A stretch of 22,022 nucleotides of DNA from Sphacelaria rigidula (Eukaryota > Phaeophyceae > Sphacelariales): contig CAXNAA020000365.1 in the NCBI GenBank assembly GCA_964200075.2, positions 1 through 22,022 of the forward strand. Reading direction: 5' to 3'. The notes beneath the pieces are model-generated. The model was not told where the DNA came from and searched no databases. It saw only the letters and a list, made by a program, of their open reading frames with translations. A program made the translations under genes and the position numbers. This document shows, one piece after another, positions 9,637-18,791 of the stretch (position 1 is its first letter; the number at the start of each line of letters is the position of its first letter).

Positions 9637-11648
9637 GCAAGACCTTGCTTCAGGCTGGGCCGCCGAAGAAACGGACTTTCCTTCAGCCCGTTCTAAATGA
9701 CGGTATATAGTGAGTTATGCTTACTATGACACATCGTGGTGGTCTGCGAATCGGCGCGCGTCTTTAACCCTTTTTGAAGCCACCCCTCCTGTCCCCTGGC
9801 CAAACGCCTTATTATGAGAAGCCCTGACGAAGAGGAAAACATGGAAACAGAATATGCCGACGGCAACCATTTTTATAATGGAAGCCCGAAGAAGAATGTC
9901 CTCCCTGGAGAATTTGGGTAAGGTCTCTCCAATCATACCACGCAACGGATGAAGTATGTCCAATTATATCCATCGACAATAACTAGCAAAACCACTATGA
10001 AACATTCCATTAAAAAAATAGCAATGGGCCCCAGGGTCCAACCTGGCACGTATATTAGCATTTGTACATGAGGGAAGCACCGCTTTGACGGGCTGCAGCA
10101 TCGGATGGCGAGTTTGCCAAGCCACACCGTACATACAGCATAGTGTGGCTAAACCCGGCGAAATCCCGTCACCACATGTGGAAGGCACAGTGGGTTGTTC
10201 GGGTGGTACATGGCGGGCGTAATCGCAGGCGTCCGAACAAGCGGTATATATGTACACGGGAGGGAGCCAACGGACACCGCCTACCGCAATCAGGCCAGAT
10301 GAAGAACACTGCAGTCAGTAAATACAGTAGGTTACAGTATTGACTTGCGGCTAGACTCCGTGCAAGATAAATATGGGCATGTCGTGAAAAGTCGGCCATG
10401 AGAGTAGACGGCACGAGACGATAGCGGTAGCCGGCGTCATGAATCTCATGCAGCACGAAGTATGTCTGTGCAACGGCCGGGAACGATCAACCCGCGGTAT
10501 AGATGTGGTGGGGCAACTGTGCTTTTCGCTACGCCGTCGTGTAATAGTCAGCCCGAAGTATGATGTTGTCGGCACGTACTTGGTAGAGCGCAGTTCCGTG
10601 CATGCCCCGCGTTTTACAGAGATATTTCCAAAATACAATACAGACATGACACGAAGCAGTAAGGTATGACCCCTGGGGCGACGGCACGTGGCAGACTCTA
10701 CACCACAGTGACGGTGCATGACTGCAGGGCACATGGCGTCTGCGTCGCCTTTACCCATTTTTCAAAGGGCGGGATGGTGCTGTCGGAACGTGCATGAGCG
10801 CGAGATGACCCCAAACTGCTGTGAACACACCCAGTACTGTACAGGGTAGTGTCGCAGCACCCCCGGCGGCACGGAAAGGTGACTGCCTGGGATTGTATTA
10901 CACCGCCAGTTCATAAATTTAGCGAATGTGCCATCGGCGTTGCCCTTGTTGCTATGACACTGCCAAGAGTATAAACCGCAGTGGGCAGGGCGTGCAGGTC
11001 AAGCGGGAAGCATGCTTCACAGAGGCCTGCCGCGCACTGTGGCCGGGGCAGGAACTCATGAGAGTAGAAAAAAACGCCGACGGGTCGCAGCAAGAAAATA
11101 GGAAGCCTTCTCTTGTTCCACTTGTCACTCGTACTGGTCTGAAAAATACGCGTTTGGCCAAAATTGTTGCGTCTAAGCTGTGAACCAGCAACCATATCTT
11201 GCTCAAAAACCGTCAATTGCAAATGATCAATTTTCCATTGTGAGTTCCAAAAGGGTTAATGTACGTAGCACCGCGATTCCACGAGTTCCCATCAAACGAA
11301 ATACCAAAGTGTAGGCAGCTGCGAAGTGTAGAGAGTTGATGGTGATATGTGCAACGGAATTAGGGCAAAAAAACGACTGAAATCGTATTTTCGGTTACAG
11401 TCGGTTGTGCCACGGCCGCAAAGTGGTGGTGCTTCACAAGTTATGATTGTACAACAACGCATGTCGTACTGCCGGCGTGCAGTGTTTGAGATGGCACGCA
11501 GACGAGGCCTCCAGCGCGCCCAGGTGTCTGGTAGTGTTGTGCAAATCGGTAAGCAGTGGGTGAAATAAGCTTGTAGAGAATGAGAGTCAAAGTTCAGGCT
11601 GAGGTTGTTGGACTCTAAAAGCAAGTCAATCGGTTCTCAACAGGAAAT
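9637..11648. other. Two kilobases of intron with only chance-like ORFs
   Basis: Several overlapping frames of 60-135 codons occur on both strands, none with a recognisable domain. The best are plus 10926-11183 (Lys/Arg-rich, reasonable composition) and plus 11347-11568. The latter has an acceptor-like TTCGGTTACAG before 11401 and a GTAAGC donor-like site at 11549, but the 148-nt interval would disrupt the phase-0 junction between exons 1 and 2. An AAAAGGGTTAA near 11249 resembles a TTAA-element right end. Confidence 0.3.
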
Positions 11649-11780
11649 CGCGGTTGCGCTGCTCAATTTTGAGTCGTTCATTTTGATATTTTGACACGAT
11701 GTGCATACGGTATGTGCAAAACCCCTGTTATCCCTTCACCTTTTGCTTTTTTTCCTTGAGTTGTCCAAGGGCAGGTCGAG

Positions 11781-12265
11781 TAGAGTATACTCAATACTCA
11801 GTATGTTCGAAAAGTCATAGTTGCAGTACTCAAAATTTGGGTAGTGTATTTGAGGTCGTACTCAATCTACTCAAAATTTTGAGTAGAGTATTGAGGTCAT
11901 ACTCAAGTGATACTCTGTACTCAAGTATCTCTGAGAGTGCTTACTCCATATTTGAGTAGAGTATTGGAGGTTATACTCAATTTCCACAAAAAAAATGAGT
12001 GGAGTATTTGAGGCCATACTCGACTTACTCAAAATTTGAGTGGAGTATTCGAGGTCGTACTTGACCTACTCGAAATGTGGGTAGAGCATGTGAGGCCGTA
12101 CTCGACCTACGCAACTTTGAGTAAAGTACTTGAGGTCGAACTCGACCTACTCTAAACTTTGAGTAGAGTATTTGAGGCCACACTCGGCCTACTCAAAATT
12201 TGAGTAGAGTACTTGAGGTCATACCTAATTTACCCGAAAGTTGGGTAGAGTAGCTGAGGCCGGAC
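11781..12265. repeat. Left internal array of the hAT-like element
   Basis: About ten imperfect units, each built on a small palindrome of the form ACTCAAAATTTGAGTAGAGT followed by ATTTGAGGTCGTACTCGACC. Spacing is irregular, about 40-60 bases. Because each unit is itself near-palindromic, the array can form many small hairpins. Confidence 0.75.
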
Positions 12266-12289
12266 CCGATTTACCGACAGACTAAAACT

Positions 12290-12735
12290 TCAACTTCAGT
12301 GTTCAAGTTCGTAGGCAAGATACTCAAAGTTGGGTGGAGGAAATACCGAGGTATTCCCAGAGTTGCCCACCCATGATCAGTGCTGGTTCAAGATCAAACA
12401 TCAGCAAACGGATACAGTATATTTGAGAAAGCATTTCGGTCAGAACCAGATGGTTCAAAACGAGTGTAAAACCAATATTGGGGGTCGAAGGGCGTTCGGA
12501 TTGTACCGTGTAAACTGGTGGGGGTACTGGAAAGCGAAAAAATCATATCGAAGTATTGGGCAGTCGAAGTCTTACTCTGTTCATTCACCTACACGCTTTT
12601 TTTTTTTTCATGGCATTTGCTCATACTCCTTGTAGCCTGTAACGTAACGCCACCCATCTGATTGATGGTCATCGTTCGCCCATGTATTCAACATGGTCTG
12701 TGAAGTGACGTCGCGAAGTCGCCGACGGTCACGGA
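12290..12735. other. Unique core of the hAT-like element
   Basis: Not repetitive. It carries a 101-codon plus ORF (12330-12635) and a 64-codon minus ORF, neither resembling a transposase. It could be captured host sequence or heavily decayed element sequence. Confidence 0.35.
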
Positions 12736-12749
12736 TAGTAACAATACCT

Positions 12750-13200
12750 AAGTAATACTCTATATTGAAGTAGTACTGAGAGTGCTTACTCAACATTTAA
12801 GTAGAGTACCTGAGGTCGTACTCGATATACTCGAAATTAGAGTATTGGGGTCATGCTCAAGTGATACTCTATACTCAAGTATCACTGAGAGTGCTAACTC
12901 AATATTTGAGTACAGTACCTGAAGTCGTACTCGATCTACTCAAATTTTGAGTAGAGTATTGGAGGCCGTACTCGACCTACTCGAAATTTGAGCAGAGTAT
13001 TTGAGGCCATGCTCGACCTACTCAGAATTTGAGTGGAGTATTGAGGTCATACCCAGGTTATACTCTATACTCAACTACTACTGAGGATGCGTACTCAAAT
13101 TTTGAGTAGAGTATTGGAGGTCGTACTCGACCTACTCAAACTTTTGAGTAGAGTAAATACTCGAGTGTTTTACTCGAGTACTCAAAAGTACATACTCTAC
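12750..13200. repeat. Right internal array of the hAT-like element
   Basis: Same unit type as the left array, for example GTACTCGACCTACTCAAA then TTTTGAGTAGAGTATTGGAG. It runs up to the right terminal inverted repeat. Confidence 0.75.
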
Positions 13201-13455
13201 TCGACCTGCCCTTGGAGATTTCGGTAATCTAAATTTCGCAACAGATTTTCTCCCCGGGACAAAATATTCGATGAATACTCATTGAAAAAACAAGTCAAGG
13301 GAGGGAAATGAGCGTGTTCCAAGATCGCTCGACCACATCGTCTCAAAACTTTAGGGAAAACAACTTGAAATTGAACAGGTAACCGCGGTTCAGAGTTTCC
13401 GGTTCGCGTCGTGGTTGGAACACCTCCACATGGGAACCAGTTTTCTACACCAAAA

Positions 13456-13721
13456 CGCGATTATCTGCTCAATTTTGGGTCATTCACTATGAAGTTTTGA
13501 CACGATGTACAGGACGTGTGTGCGAAGACCCCATTTTCTCCCCCCTACAACCTTTTTCTTCGTGAGTTATGAGCGACGGATATTTTTTTTCGGATCGCAA
13601 ATAGCTCACAAAAAAAAAGAAGAAAATGTAGGGGAGAAAAAATGAAGTCTTCGCACATACGTCCTGTGCATCGTTTCGAAATTTCATTGCAAACGACACA
13701 AAATTGAGCAGCATTATCGTG
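13456..13721. mobile_element. Foldback element family B, well-preserved copy
   Basis: A 266-bp inverted repeat. The left arm begins CGCGATTATCTGCTCAATTT; reverse-complemented, the right end reads CACGATAATGCTGCTCAATT. The arms align for over 110 bases through ACGATG-ACAGGACGT-TGTGCGAAGAC, a pyrimidine-rich CTCCCC block and a TTTTTTTTCGGATCGCAAATAG centre. It has no ORF. It lies 68 bases right of the older, interrupted family copy. Confidence 0.65.
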
Positions 13722-14450
13722 TCAACTTTCCTGTCCGCCTCTTTTGTGGCCCAGCCTGAACGAGCTGGACCAGCTGAGAGTGATTTTTCGTGTTTCGGGG
13801 CCTGGCTGTGAGGAATTCAAGGAGGTTGAACGCTGAAAACTGCTGTACTCTGATGCTTGGTCAAACATCATGGACACCAAAAGCGTTGTGGCGAAAAATC
13901 CACATGTACATGCCAGCGTTTCACCCAGCACATTCAATTCGATCTTCCTCGCAAAAACTACCAGGCATCATGCGTGCTAACCAGAGCAGCACAGCACGCA
14001 GATCCCAATCATCCACGTGCCAGCATTTTACCGAGCGCACGCGATGCGATCATCTCGCTCATTCTCCATGCTTCATTCGCAAACATAACCACGAATCACA
14101 CAAAAAAAACTACAATCATCCTCAAGAATTGTTGACAAATATCGGTCATCATGTCCTTCTTCATCCTCAACAAGCACACAACTATACCAGCATTTGCTCC
14201 TCAACAATATCACCCAACCTTGCGTTCATCACAACAGTAGGCACCTCACGTAATGCCTCCTTGTAGTCCTACAACCCGCTCCGCAGAAACAGCAGCACTC
14301 AAACCACAACCTGGTGCACACCATGGAGCAGCGTTTCCACTCAAACACGCGCCGCTCGTATCAGTACAGCTGCAGCTCATACCCCCACAGTGCCGCTCAG
14401 CTCGCCACCAAGCGGTATCCTCGCACCGCCAAAGCAATACGACAAACCAT
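13722..14450. other. Possible 3' region of the minus-strand gene
   Basis: Plus-strand composition is rich in CA and CAG/CAC, so minus-strand reading is GT/TG-rich. The overlapping plus ORFs (13790-14266, 13857-14135) have chance-like composition. Downstream exons or the 3' UTR of the minus-strand gene may lie here, but no exon boundary is convincing. Confidence 0.25.
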
Positions 14451-14931
14451 CTACCGACATATATTTTGCGCAGTACCGAGCACCTGTTCTTCAGTCAGTT
14501 TCAACGAGGCAGCGAGATGCAGGACGAGAACAGCTACACAGTCCCGCACAGTAGCACATCCCGATGACATCACACCACCTTTGACCATCCCACAGCGCAA
14601 CGGTAGAGACACCCTCGTCATCACCGCCAAACAGGCGAATTTTTTCCGTCTACATGGCAGTGCTTGCGACCAGCTCAGCGCTACACGACGCTCGACGTCG
14701 GCATAGTAATTGCGACCGCCGAGAGCATCACAAGCCTGAAACTCACTCTGCCTACCCGCTTCACACGGGTCATACTCCCCCGCTGCTTCGAGCACGCAAG
14801 GTGCGTCCCCAGCTACACCCTCGTCATCGACTGACAGTCGGTCCAGCGAATCCACACCCGCGATCCCGGCATCCACTTCTCCTTCAAGCAGGCACCCGTG
14901 TGAATCATCTGAGCAAGCTCCCGCCGTGTCA
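14451..14931 (-). CDS. Probable exon of unrecognised nested gene (C)
   Basis: On the minus strand an acceptor with a branch-point-like CTAAT and CTATCTACTCCAG precedes a frame that stays open for 160 codons to a TAG at 14451-14453. It starts with an acidic, low-complexity part containing RLSVDDEGVAGDAPCVLEAA and ends with a more ordered part containing LHLAASLKLTEEQVLGTAQN. The exon begins in phase 1, whereas 15165-15800 ends in phase 0 at its best donor, so a further exon or another donor must intervene. The overlapping plus ORFs are probably shadows. No family is recognised. Confidence 0.35.
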
Positions 14932-15055
14932 CTGGAGTAGATAGATTAGCCATGAGCATGGCGAGCCCCAAGCCCGCTCTGCTCGCTCGCATGACGCAGA
15001 TAACACTCTCCTGCAGCTCCGAGCATGCAAGGGGTGTGTACTCAGCTACACCCTG
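14730..15055. repeat. Direct duplication inside the nested gene
   Basis: Two plus-strand stretches, about 14735-14820 and 14970-15052, align about 232 bases apart. They share CAAGC-TGA/CCGC-TCTGC, CTCC-GCTGC-TCGAGCA-GCAAGG and an AGCTACACCC end. The unit overlaps the acidic region of the minus-strand frame, which may have grown by duplication. Confidence 0.45.
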
Positions 15056-15164
15056 GTATGGCGGCAAGATGCATCTGGAACCTTCGCCTCTCAGCGCTTG
15101 CTCATCCGCCGAGGTAGTCTCGACCCTTTCAACATCAGCGACAGCAGCAGTCAACGAAACTCAC

Positions 15165-15800
15165 TTGAGCTCCCACGTGCTGCCCGGCTCGCTTCTTGAC
15201 GACAACATCAGCGGCTCTACTACCTCCAGAGCTCTCGTGCTTGTACCCTCGAACTGACAAGTGCAGCGTGACATGGTCCCCCTCTTCAGCAGCACCATCA
15301 GCAACCCCGCGTCGTTGCTTCAGACGCGTGCGCGGTGTGCGCTTCCGGGAACGACCAACATCCCGACCACCACTATCTGTTGTCCCAGCATCATGCACCA
15401 CGCCCGAAGACGCATGCTTGCGCAACGCGAATAACAATTGCTGATGGCCAACATTACCGGCATGATTGAAGAACATGGCACTCAGATACCTCTCAATATA
15501 TTGTGGCGTAAGATCAGAAACCGCTGGCACCTCAAGAACGTTCCAGTCTATCGCACGCGCGTTCATCTCTTGAACTCGACACACTACGGTTCGGTCATTC
15601 CGCACTACCTTTTGCCCACCCAAATGTATTGCTTTGGGGCTGAGGTTGAAAACTCCACTACGTTGGGCCAACTCTTTGTGGAACAAAATCGAGATCAATA
15701 TTACGACCAATCCTGATCTTTTCTCAACAAAGTTGGCCAGCGTCACGACCTTTATATCGAAACTGCGCGACGTGAATACTTTTTTTCCAGCTCGTGAGAA
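15165..15800 (-). CDS. Probable exon of unrecognised nested gene (B)
   Basis: On the minus strand the acceptor TCCTTTTTCATAG, preceded by CTTTTTCTAATCT (pyrimidine tract with branch-point-like CTAAT), opens a 212-codon frame. It ends at a strong donor, CAA|GTGAGT. The first half looks like folded protein: NFVEKRSGLVVILISILFHK, then DLTPQYIERYLSAMFFNH. The second half is basic and disordered (GRSRKRTPRTRLKQRRG), possibly a nuclear localisation signal. Splice signals at both ends on the same strand as the open frame favour a real exon. No domain or family is recognised. It could be a host gene nested in the intron or an element-encoded gene. Confidence 0.45.
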
Positions 15801-16389
15801 CTATGAAAAAGGAACGGAGATTAGAAAAAGAAAATGATTTCATGGTTGGAAGTCGTCCGGCTATCTTCGTCCACAAGAACAGCTGAAGATAACGTAATAC
15901 TTCGCAGCTGTTGGCGCATTTGAAAAATCAACGAGGCATATTCTTGTGTTTGCCTCGAAAGCGGGGTGTTCTGTTTTCATAAGAGTTTATTCCAAAAGCT
16001 GCATAGCCAAGATGATACTGACTGTACAGTCGAACACAATTCCTGGAATGAGATGGGATCATACAAACATGGAAACGAGGAGGGCTCATTGTGGTCCGAA
16101 TGGCTTTATTCTCACTTTCTTACTAGACAACTGGCTCGCAGCGTAAACACGACCGCGTGGGTCCATTTTTTCTGTTGTGCGCGTGCCACTCTTGGATCTC
16201 GAGAAAAGTGCAGGTACCACTTTTCATGCTCGTCGGGTAGACTAGCCTGTACAGAAGCGTGCACCTAGCTTAGTCGGCGCGTCCGCCTTCCCTTCGCTAC
16301 AAAAATATTTGAGCAGTGAAGGAACATAGCACAAGGCAGTGGTGGTGCGGTGATGCAAGAACACAGTACAGTAGACAGGAATTTTCGGA
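15801..16389. other. Intervening sequence of the nested gene
   Basis: Probably intron between the two minus-strand exon candidates. The plus ORFs here (15946-16146, 15966-16268) have no recognisable domain. Confidence 0.3.
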
Positions 16390-16768
16390 TCACCTAAAAG
16401 CACAGGTGATGCTTTCCTGGCCTTGAAAAAATATTGCCCACTTCAGTACCAGTGTATTCAATTCAATTTTTGGCTGGCCATTTATGGGTATAGCTCTCGG
16501 AAGGGAACAGGTCGGGATCGTTACACCTGATAGTTTGAGTAAAGTCATGAATGCCTTGTGTAGAAGCACGGGCGAGATTATGGGTCTCTTTTGGCGATCA
16601 AGCCGTGCGGCAAGAGATTTAGAATTACTATAGGATGAACATAACATTACATCCACCGCCGTGCGAGCTCTAACTACGCGCGCGATGCAACAATACAATA
16701 TGCGCATCGGCTTGAAGCTCATCGAGAACCGAATGCGATATGATTCGTTCGGGTCGGATACACTGGAG
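16390..16768 (-). CDS. Possible upstream exon of the nested gene (A)
   Basis: On the minus strand the acceptor-like TCTATGTTTCAG precedes a frame open for about 125 codons to a TGA near 16390. It contains DPNESYRIRFSMSFKPMRIL and then KRPIISPVLLHKAFMTLLKL, with plausible protein composition. A phase-0 donor candidate (CTG|GTACTG, about 16450) would join it to the 15800 acceptor. An overlapping plus ORF at 16661-16876 is also fairly protein-like, so strand choice is uncertain. Confidence 0.25.
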
Positions 16769-17306
16769 CTGAAACATAGACGGTGCTTTCAGGAGCCGTG
16801 CGCTCAGTCAAAACTACGCAAACGGCAAGCAGTCCGATTTGTTTTTTTTTGCTCTGTTGGTCGACCGGTGAACTGATTGCCGTGAGCTAGAGCTCCTGCT
16901 GTGTCGCAGCCGTGGGGTCATTATTTGATCTAGAGCGCCTGTGCTTCTGGCACTCCCATAGTACAGGGACGCGCAGTTGTACGTGAATAAATCTTAATAC
17001 CTGCGTAGAATTATGGAACATGGAACATTTTACAAATCTGTGTCTTGTGCCTTGTAGCACCTTGCTCGGTCAAGTCTCTGTTCGTTTCCCTGGTTGTATC
17101 CGTTGTTTCCGGGTAAAATCACATGTACTCGAAATATAGGAAAAAAAACTCGCCAAAACTTGACCTCCCATGAAGATACAACCGATCGTACTCGACGTGT
17201 ATTGATGAACTTCCATCGAAAAGTTGTCGTCTTGACGTGTGTTGATCATGGTAGTCGTCGCCTTCTTCCACAAGTCGATGTACATGAATCTCTGCCGTTG
17301 TTCGCG
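16769..17306. other. Intron 1, distal part; nothing recognised
   Basis: No exon supported on either strand. The minus ORF 17070-17285 and the plus ORFs here show no domain. Confidence 0.3.
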
Positions 17307-17326
17307 TGTCTGTCTGTCTGTCTGTC
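17307..17326 (+). repeat. (TGTC)5 microsatellite
   Basis: Five perfect TGTC units about 66 bases upstream of the exon 2 acceptor, within its broader pyrimidine-rich approach. Confidence 0.85.
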
Positions 17327-17392
17327 CATGTCTTACATCCCCGTCTTCTGTCTGCTCCCCGACTGTGTGGCGTCGCTCTCTTCGCTCAAAAG

Positions 17393-17532
17393 GCCACCTT
17401 CGTGGTAACCGACTTCGATCGTGAGATCGTCATCGATGCTAAGGTCTACGGGGAGATGCGATCAGGGAACTTCTGGCGACGCAACCCTGCAGCGAACCGT
17501 CAGTTTCTCGTGCTCGACAATATTTCGTCCAC
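17393..17532 (+). CDS. SMCHD1-like GHKL ATPase, exon 2 (ubiquitin-like domain, second half)
   Basis: A 140-base exon between acceptor TTCGCTCAAAAG (ends 17392) and a near-consensus donor AC|GTAAGT (GT at 17533). It starts in phase 0 and ends with two bases of a codon. Residues 41-62 read ATFVVTDFDREIV then IDAKVYGEM, strand-like segments continuing the fold begun in exon 1. A polar, aromatic insert follows (NFWRRNPAANRQ, 66-77), then a final strand FLVLDN (78-83). In SMCHD1-type proteins a small ubiquitin-like module of this size sits directly before the GHKL ATPase, which is what exon 3 provides. Family resemblance here is by pattern; the exon 3 motif is the strong anchor. Confidence 0.7.
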
Positions 17533-17599
17533 GTAAGTTCGATCTACGGTACAACAGAGATGTAGGGCAATATCCTAAGCAGCCAGGCTGCTGCATGAC

Positions 17600-17948
17600 A
17601 AAGCGACCGCCCCCTGCCCCCCTCCCTCCCCTGGACACCCACGAGGCAGTGTGTAATCCATGGCTGTCTGAAAATTGTGATACCAGAAATTGAAGCCACT
17701 TACTATAGGCTGTCCATGTGCAAGATAATCAGTACGCTTCGGGCTGAGTAATCAGCAGGGTGCAGCTCACCCGTCATGCGGTCGCCGAATACACTACGGT
17801 GCTTCGGGCTTGATGATTGGTTGCGAGGCTAGCCCAGCGAAAATCGGGCGAGCTCCGTCCCTGCTTCGTAGGGATGCGAAGTCAATGGCCATACGACTGC
17901 TGCATGCAAGATCATGAGTACCCCCCCTCCCCCCCCCCCCCCCCCCCC
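17600..17948 (+). repeat. LINE 3'-tail copy ending in a poly-C tract
   Basis: Plus-strand match to the LINE tail. After a C-rich start it reads GGACACCCACGAGGCAGTGT, ATCCATGGCTGTCTG, and ACTATAGGCTGT, paralleling 21860-21945. It then has a segment (GCTTCGGGCTGAGTAATCAG) also found inverted at 1-45 and 6998-7030, and a CCGAATACACTACGGTGCTT stretch matching 21955-21975. It ends in CCCCCCCT plus 20 consecutive C (17929-17948). It contains no reverse-transcriptase sequence. Confidence 0.6.
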
Positions 17949-18402
17949 TCTTGATGCCAGGGGTATAGTTCATGTGTGTCCGATGCCTGATTGTAGCCTC
18001 TGCGACGTGAGACACTTGCAAGTTCGATTGTTTCTGTTACTACACTATCTCGTGCAATATAAATATACATGGAGTATGCCCATGTTCTGATGAACGGGGT
18101 TGTTCTTGAAGAGAACGAGATACTTCATGTCGAGACAAACGTATTTGAAAAATATCTTCATCGGCGATAACAAGGAGCAGTGGGGAGGCACTATATCTCC
18201 ACCTTCACCTGCCTCGTAGTTCCCGAATGTTGCCACCACGAGTAGTCAGTATCTGCTTGGTTCGAGTCGGGTCAATTACTACTTGACACAAGTGCACTCT
18301 GAAACTGGATTTGGTATTACTTTGTAGTCAAGTAACAACTTGGTTCCTGGTTCCAGTTAGGGACCAATTCATGTTGGCTTACTACTTGGTTTCAGTATCT
18401 CT

Positions 18403-18478
18403 ACCCCCCTCCGCCCCTCCCCCCGCCCCCTCAGCTTCTCGTATCATAAAGTGTCGAGTCCAAAGAGGAGGGGGGTAG
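18403..18478. repeat. C-rich/G-rich hairpin
   Basis: CTACCCCCCTCCGCCCCTCC near 18402 is followed about 50 bases later by GAGGAGGGGGGTAG, its near reverse complement. The C-rich strand has several runs of four or more C, so a G-quadruplex on the other strand is possible. Confidence 0.5.
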
Positions 18479-18664
18479 TCTGCGTTTCGTAGGGTCCCTG
18501 GGCAACGATGGTCTCATGAAAGTATTTGCTGCACATATTGTATCTTCGTATAAGCTGCAAGAAAACAGTTGATAATTTATACTCTTTCCCGAAAATATCA
18601 GCACGAAAAGGTCATTTTGGTATGTTATGGATTGCCCCTGCGTGATTTCGTGATGTTTTCATAG

Positions 18665-18791
18665 GCTGGAAGGTGACGTGGAGCTGGAGGTATCCTATCA
18701 GCCTCACTATAACACTATCACCAAGACGGGTGAGGCCAACTTCAGCAAGGTGCCTCACGCCGTGGCGGAGCTTATTGACAACTCAATCCAG
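18665..18791 (+). CDS. SMCHD1-like GHKL ATPase, exon 3 (start of the ATPase domain)
   Basis: A 127-base exon from acceptor TGTTTTCATAG to donor CAG|GTCGGA (GT at 18792). The first base completes Thr87 across the junction and the frame stays open throughout. Residues 88-129 contain YQPHYNTITKTG, then KVPHAVAELIDNSIQ at the end. AELIDNS is motif I (N-box) of GHKL ATPases (gyrase, Hsp90, MutL, MORC, SMCHD1): Glu122 is the expected general base and Asn126 the Mg-ATP ligand. The HYNT segment just before the motif resembles SMCHD1 more than MORC. Remaining ATPase motifs and any hinge domain must lie beyond the window. Likely role by family: ATP-dependent chromatin silencing in the nucleus. Confidence 0.8.

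Larger units (their letters stand above)
11766..13214. mobile_element. hAT-like non-autonomous transposon with internal repeat arrays
   Basis: The 23-base ends (11766-11788 and 13192-13214) are perfect inverted repeats beginning CAAGGGCAGGTCGAGTAGAG. The flanks GAGTTGTC (11758-11765) and GAGATTTC (13215-13222) match at 6 of 8 bases, as expected for a decayed 8-bp target duplication. The CAAGGG end and 8-bp duplication are typical of hAT elements. The body has two blocks of imperfect repeats around a unique core of about 480 bp (12290-12770) in which no transposase is recognised. Superfamily assignment is inference from ends and duplication length. Confidence 0.6.
11649..13387. mobile_element. 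Foldback element family B, interrupted by a hAT-like insertion
   Basis: The left arm (11649-11757) begins CGCGGTTGCGCTGCTCAATT. Reverse-complemented, the right arm (13223-13387) reads CGCGGTTACCTGTTCAATTT and stays alignable through TTTTGA-ACGATGTG and CCCTT...CTTTTTT. Removing the hAT-like element leaves a foldback of about 290 bp, similar in layout to the better-preserved copy at 13456-13721. The left half is nearly collinear with that copy (CTCAATTTTG-GTC-TTCA, then TTTTGACACGATGT). This shows the order of events: foldback first, hAT-like element second. Confidence 0.6.
3160..17392 (+). other. Intron 1 of the GHKL gene (about 14.2 kb)
   Basis: Inferred intron between donor GTGAGG at 3160 and acceptor CTCAAAAG ending at 17392, which is preceded by a pyrimidine-rich stretch. 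It is filled with mobile-element remains: foldbacks, TTAA elements, LINE tails, a hAT-like element inside another element, and minisatellites. It also holds a possible minus-strand gene. Unseen 5' exons or an alternative promoter inside this interval cannot be excluded. Confidence 0.55.
17533..18664 (+). other. Intron 2 of the GHKL gene
   Basis: A 1,132-base intron between GTAAGT and TTTTCATAG. It contains a LINE tail copy in the gene's orientation (17600-17948), a 20-C homopolymer, and a C-rich/G-rich hairpin near 18400-18480. The remainder (17950-18395) shows nothing recognised. Confidence 0.65.

Noticed and set aside
11401-11548. Candidate plus-strand cassette exon in intron 1
   Set aside because: It has acceptor- and donor-like ends, but its 148 bases are not a multiple of three and would break the phase-0 join between exons 1 and 2; no peptide similarity supports it.
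11649-13387. Paired flanks considered as LTRs
   Set aside because: The flanking arms are inverted, not direct, and no gag-pol, primer-binding site or polypurine tract is present.
13790-14266. 158-codon plus-strand ORF
   Set aside because: It is His/Ser/Gln-rich from CA-rich sequence, with a second overlapping frame of the same kind; more likely antisense to minus-strand sequence or chance.
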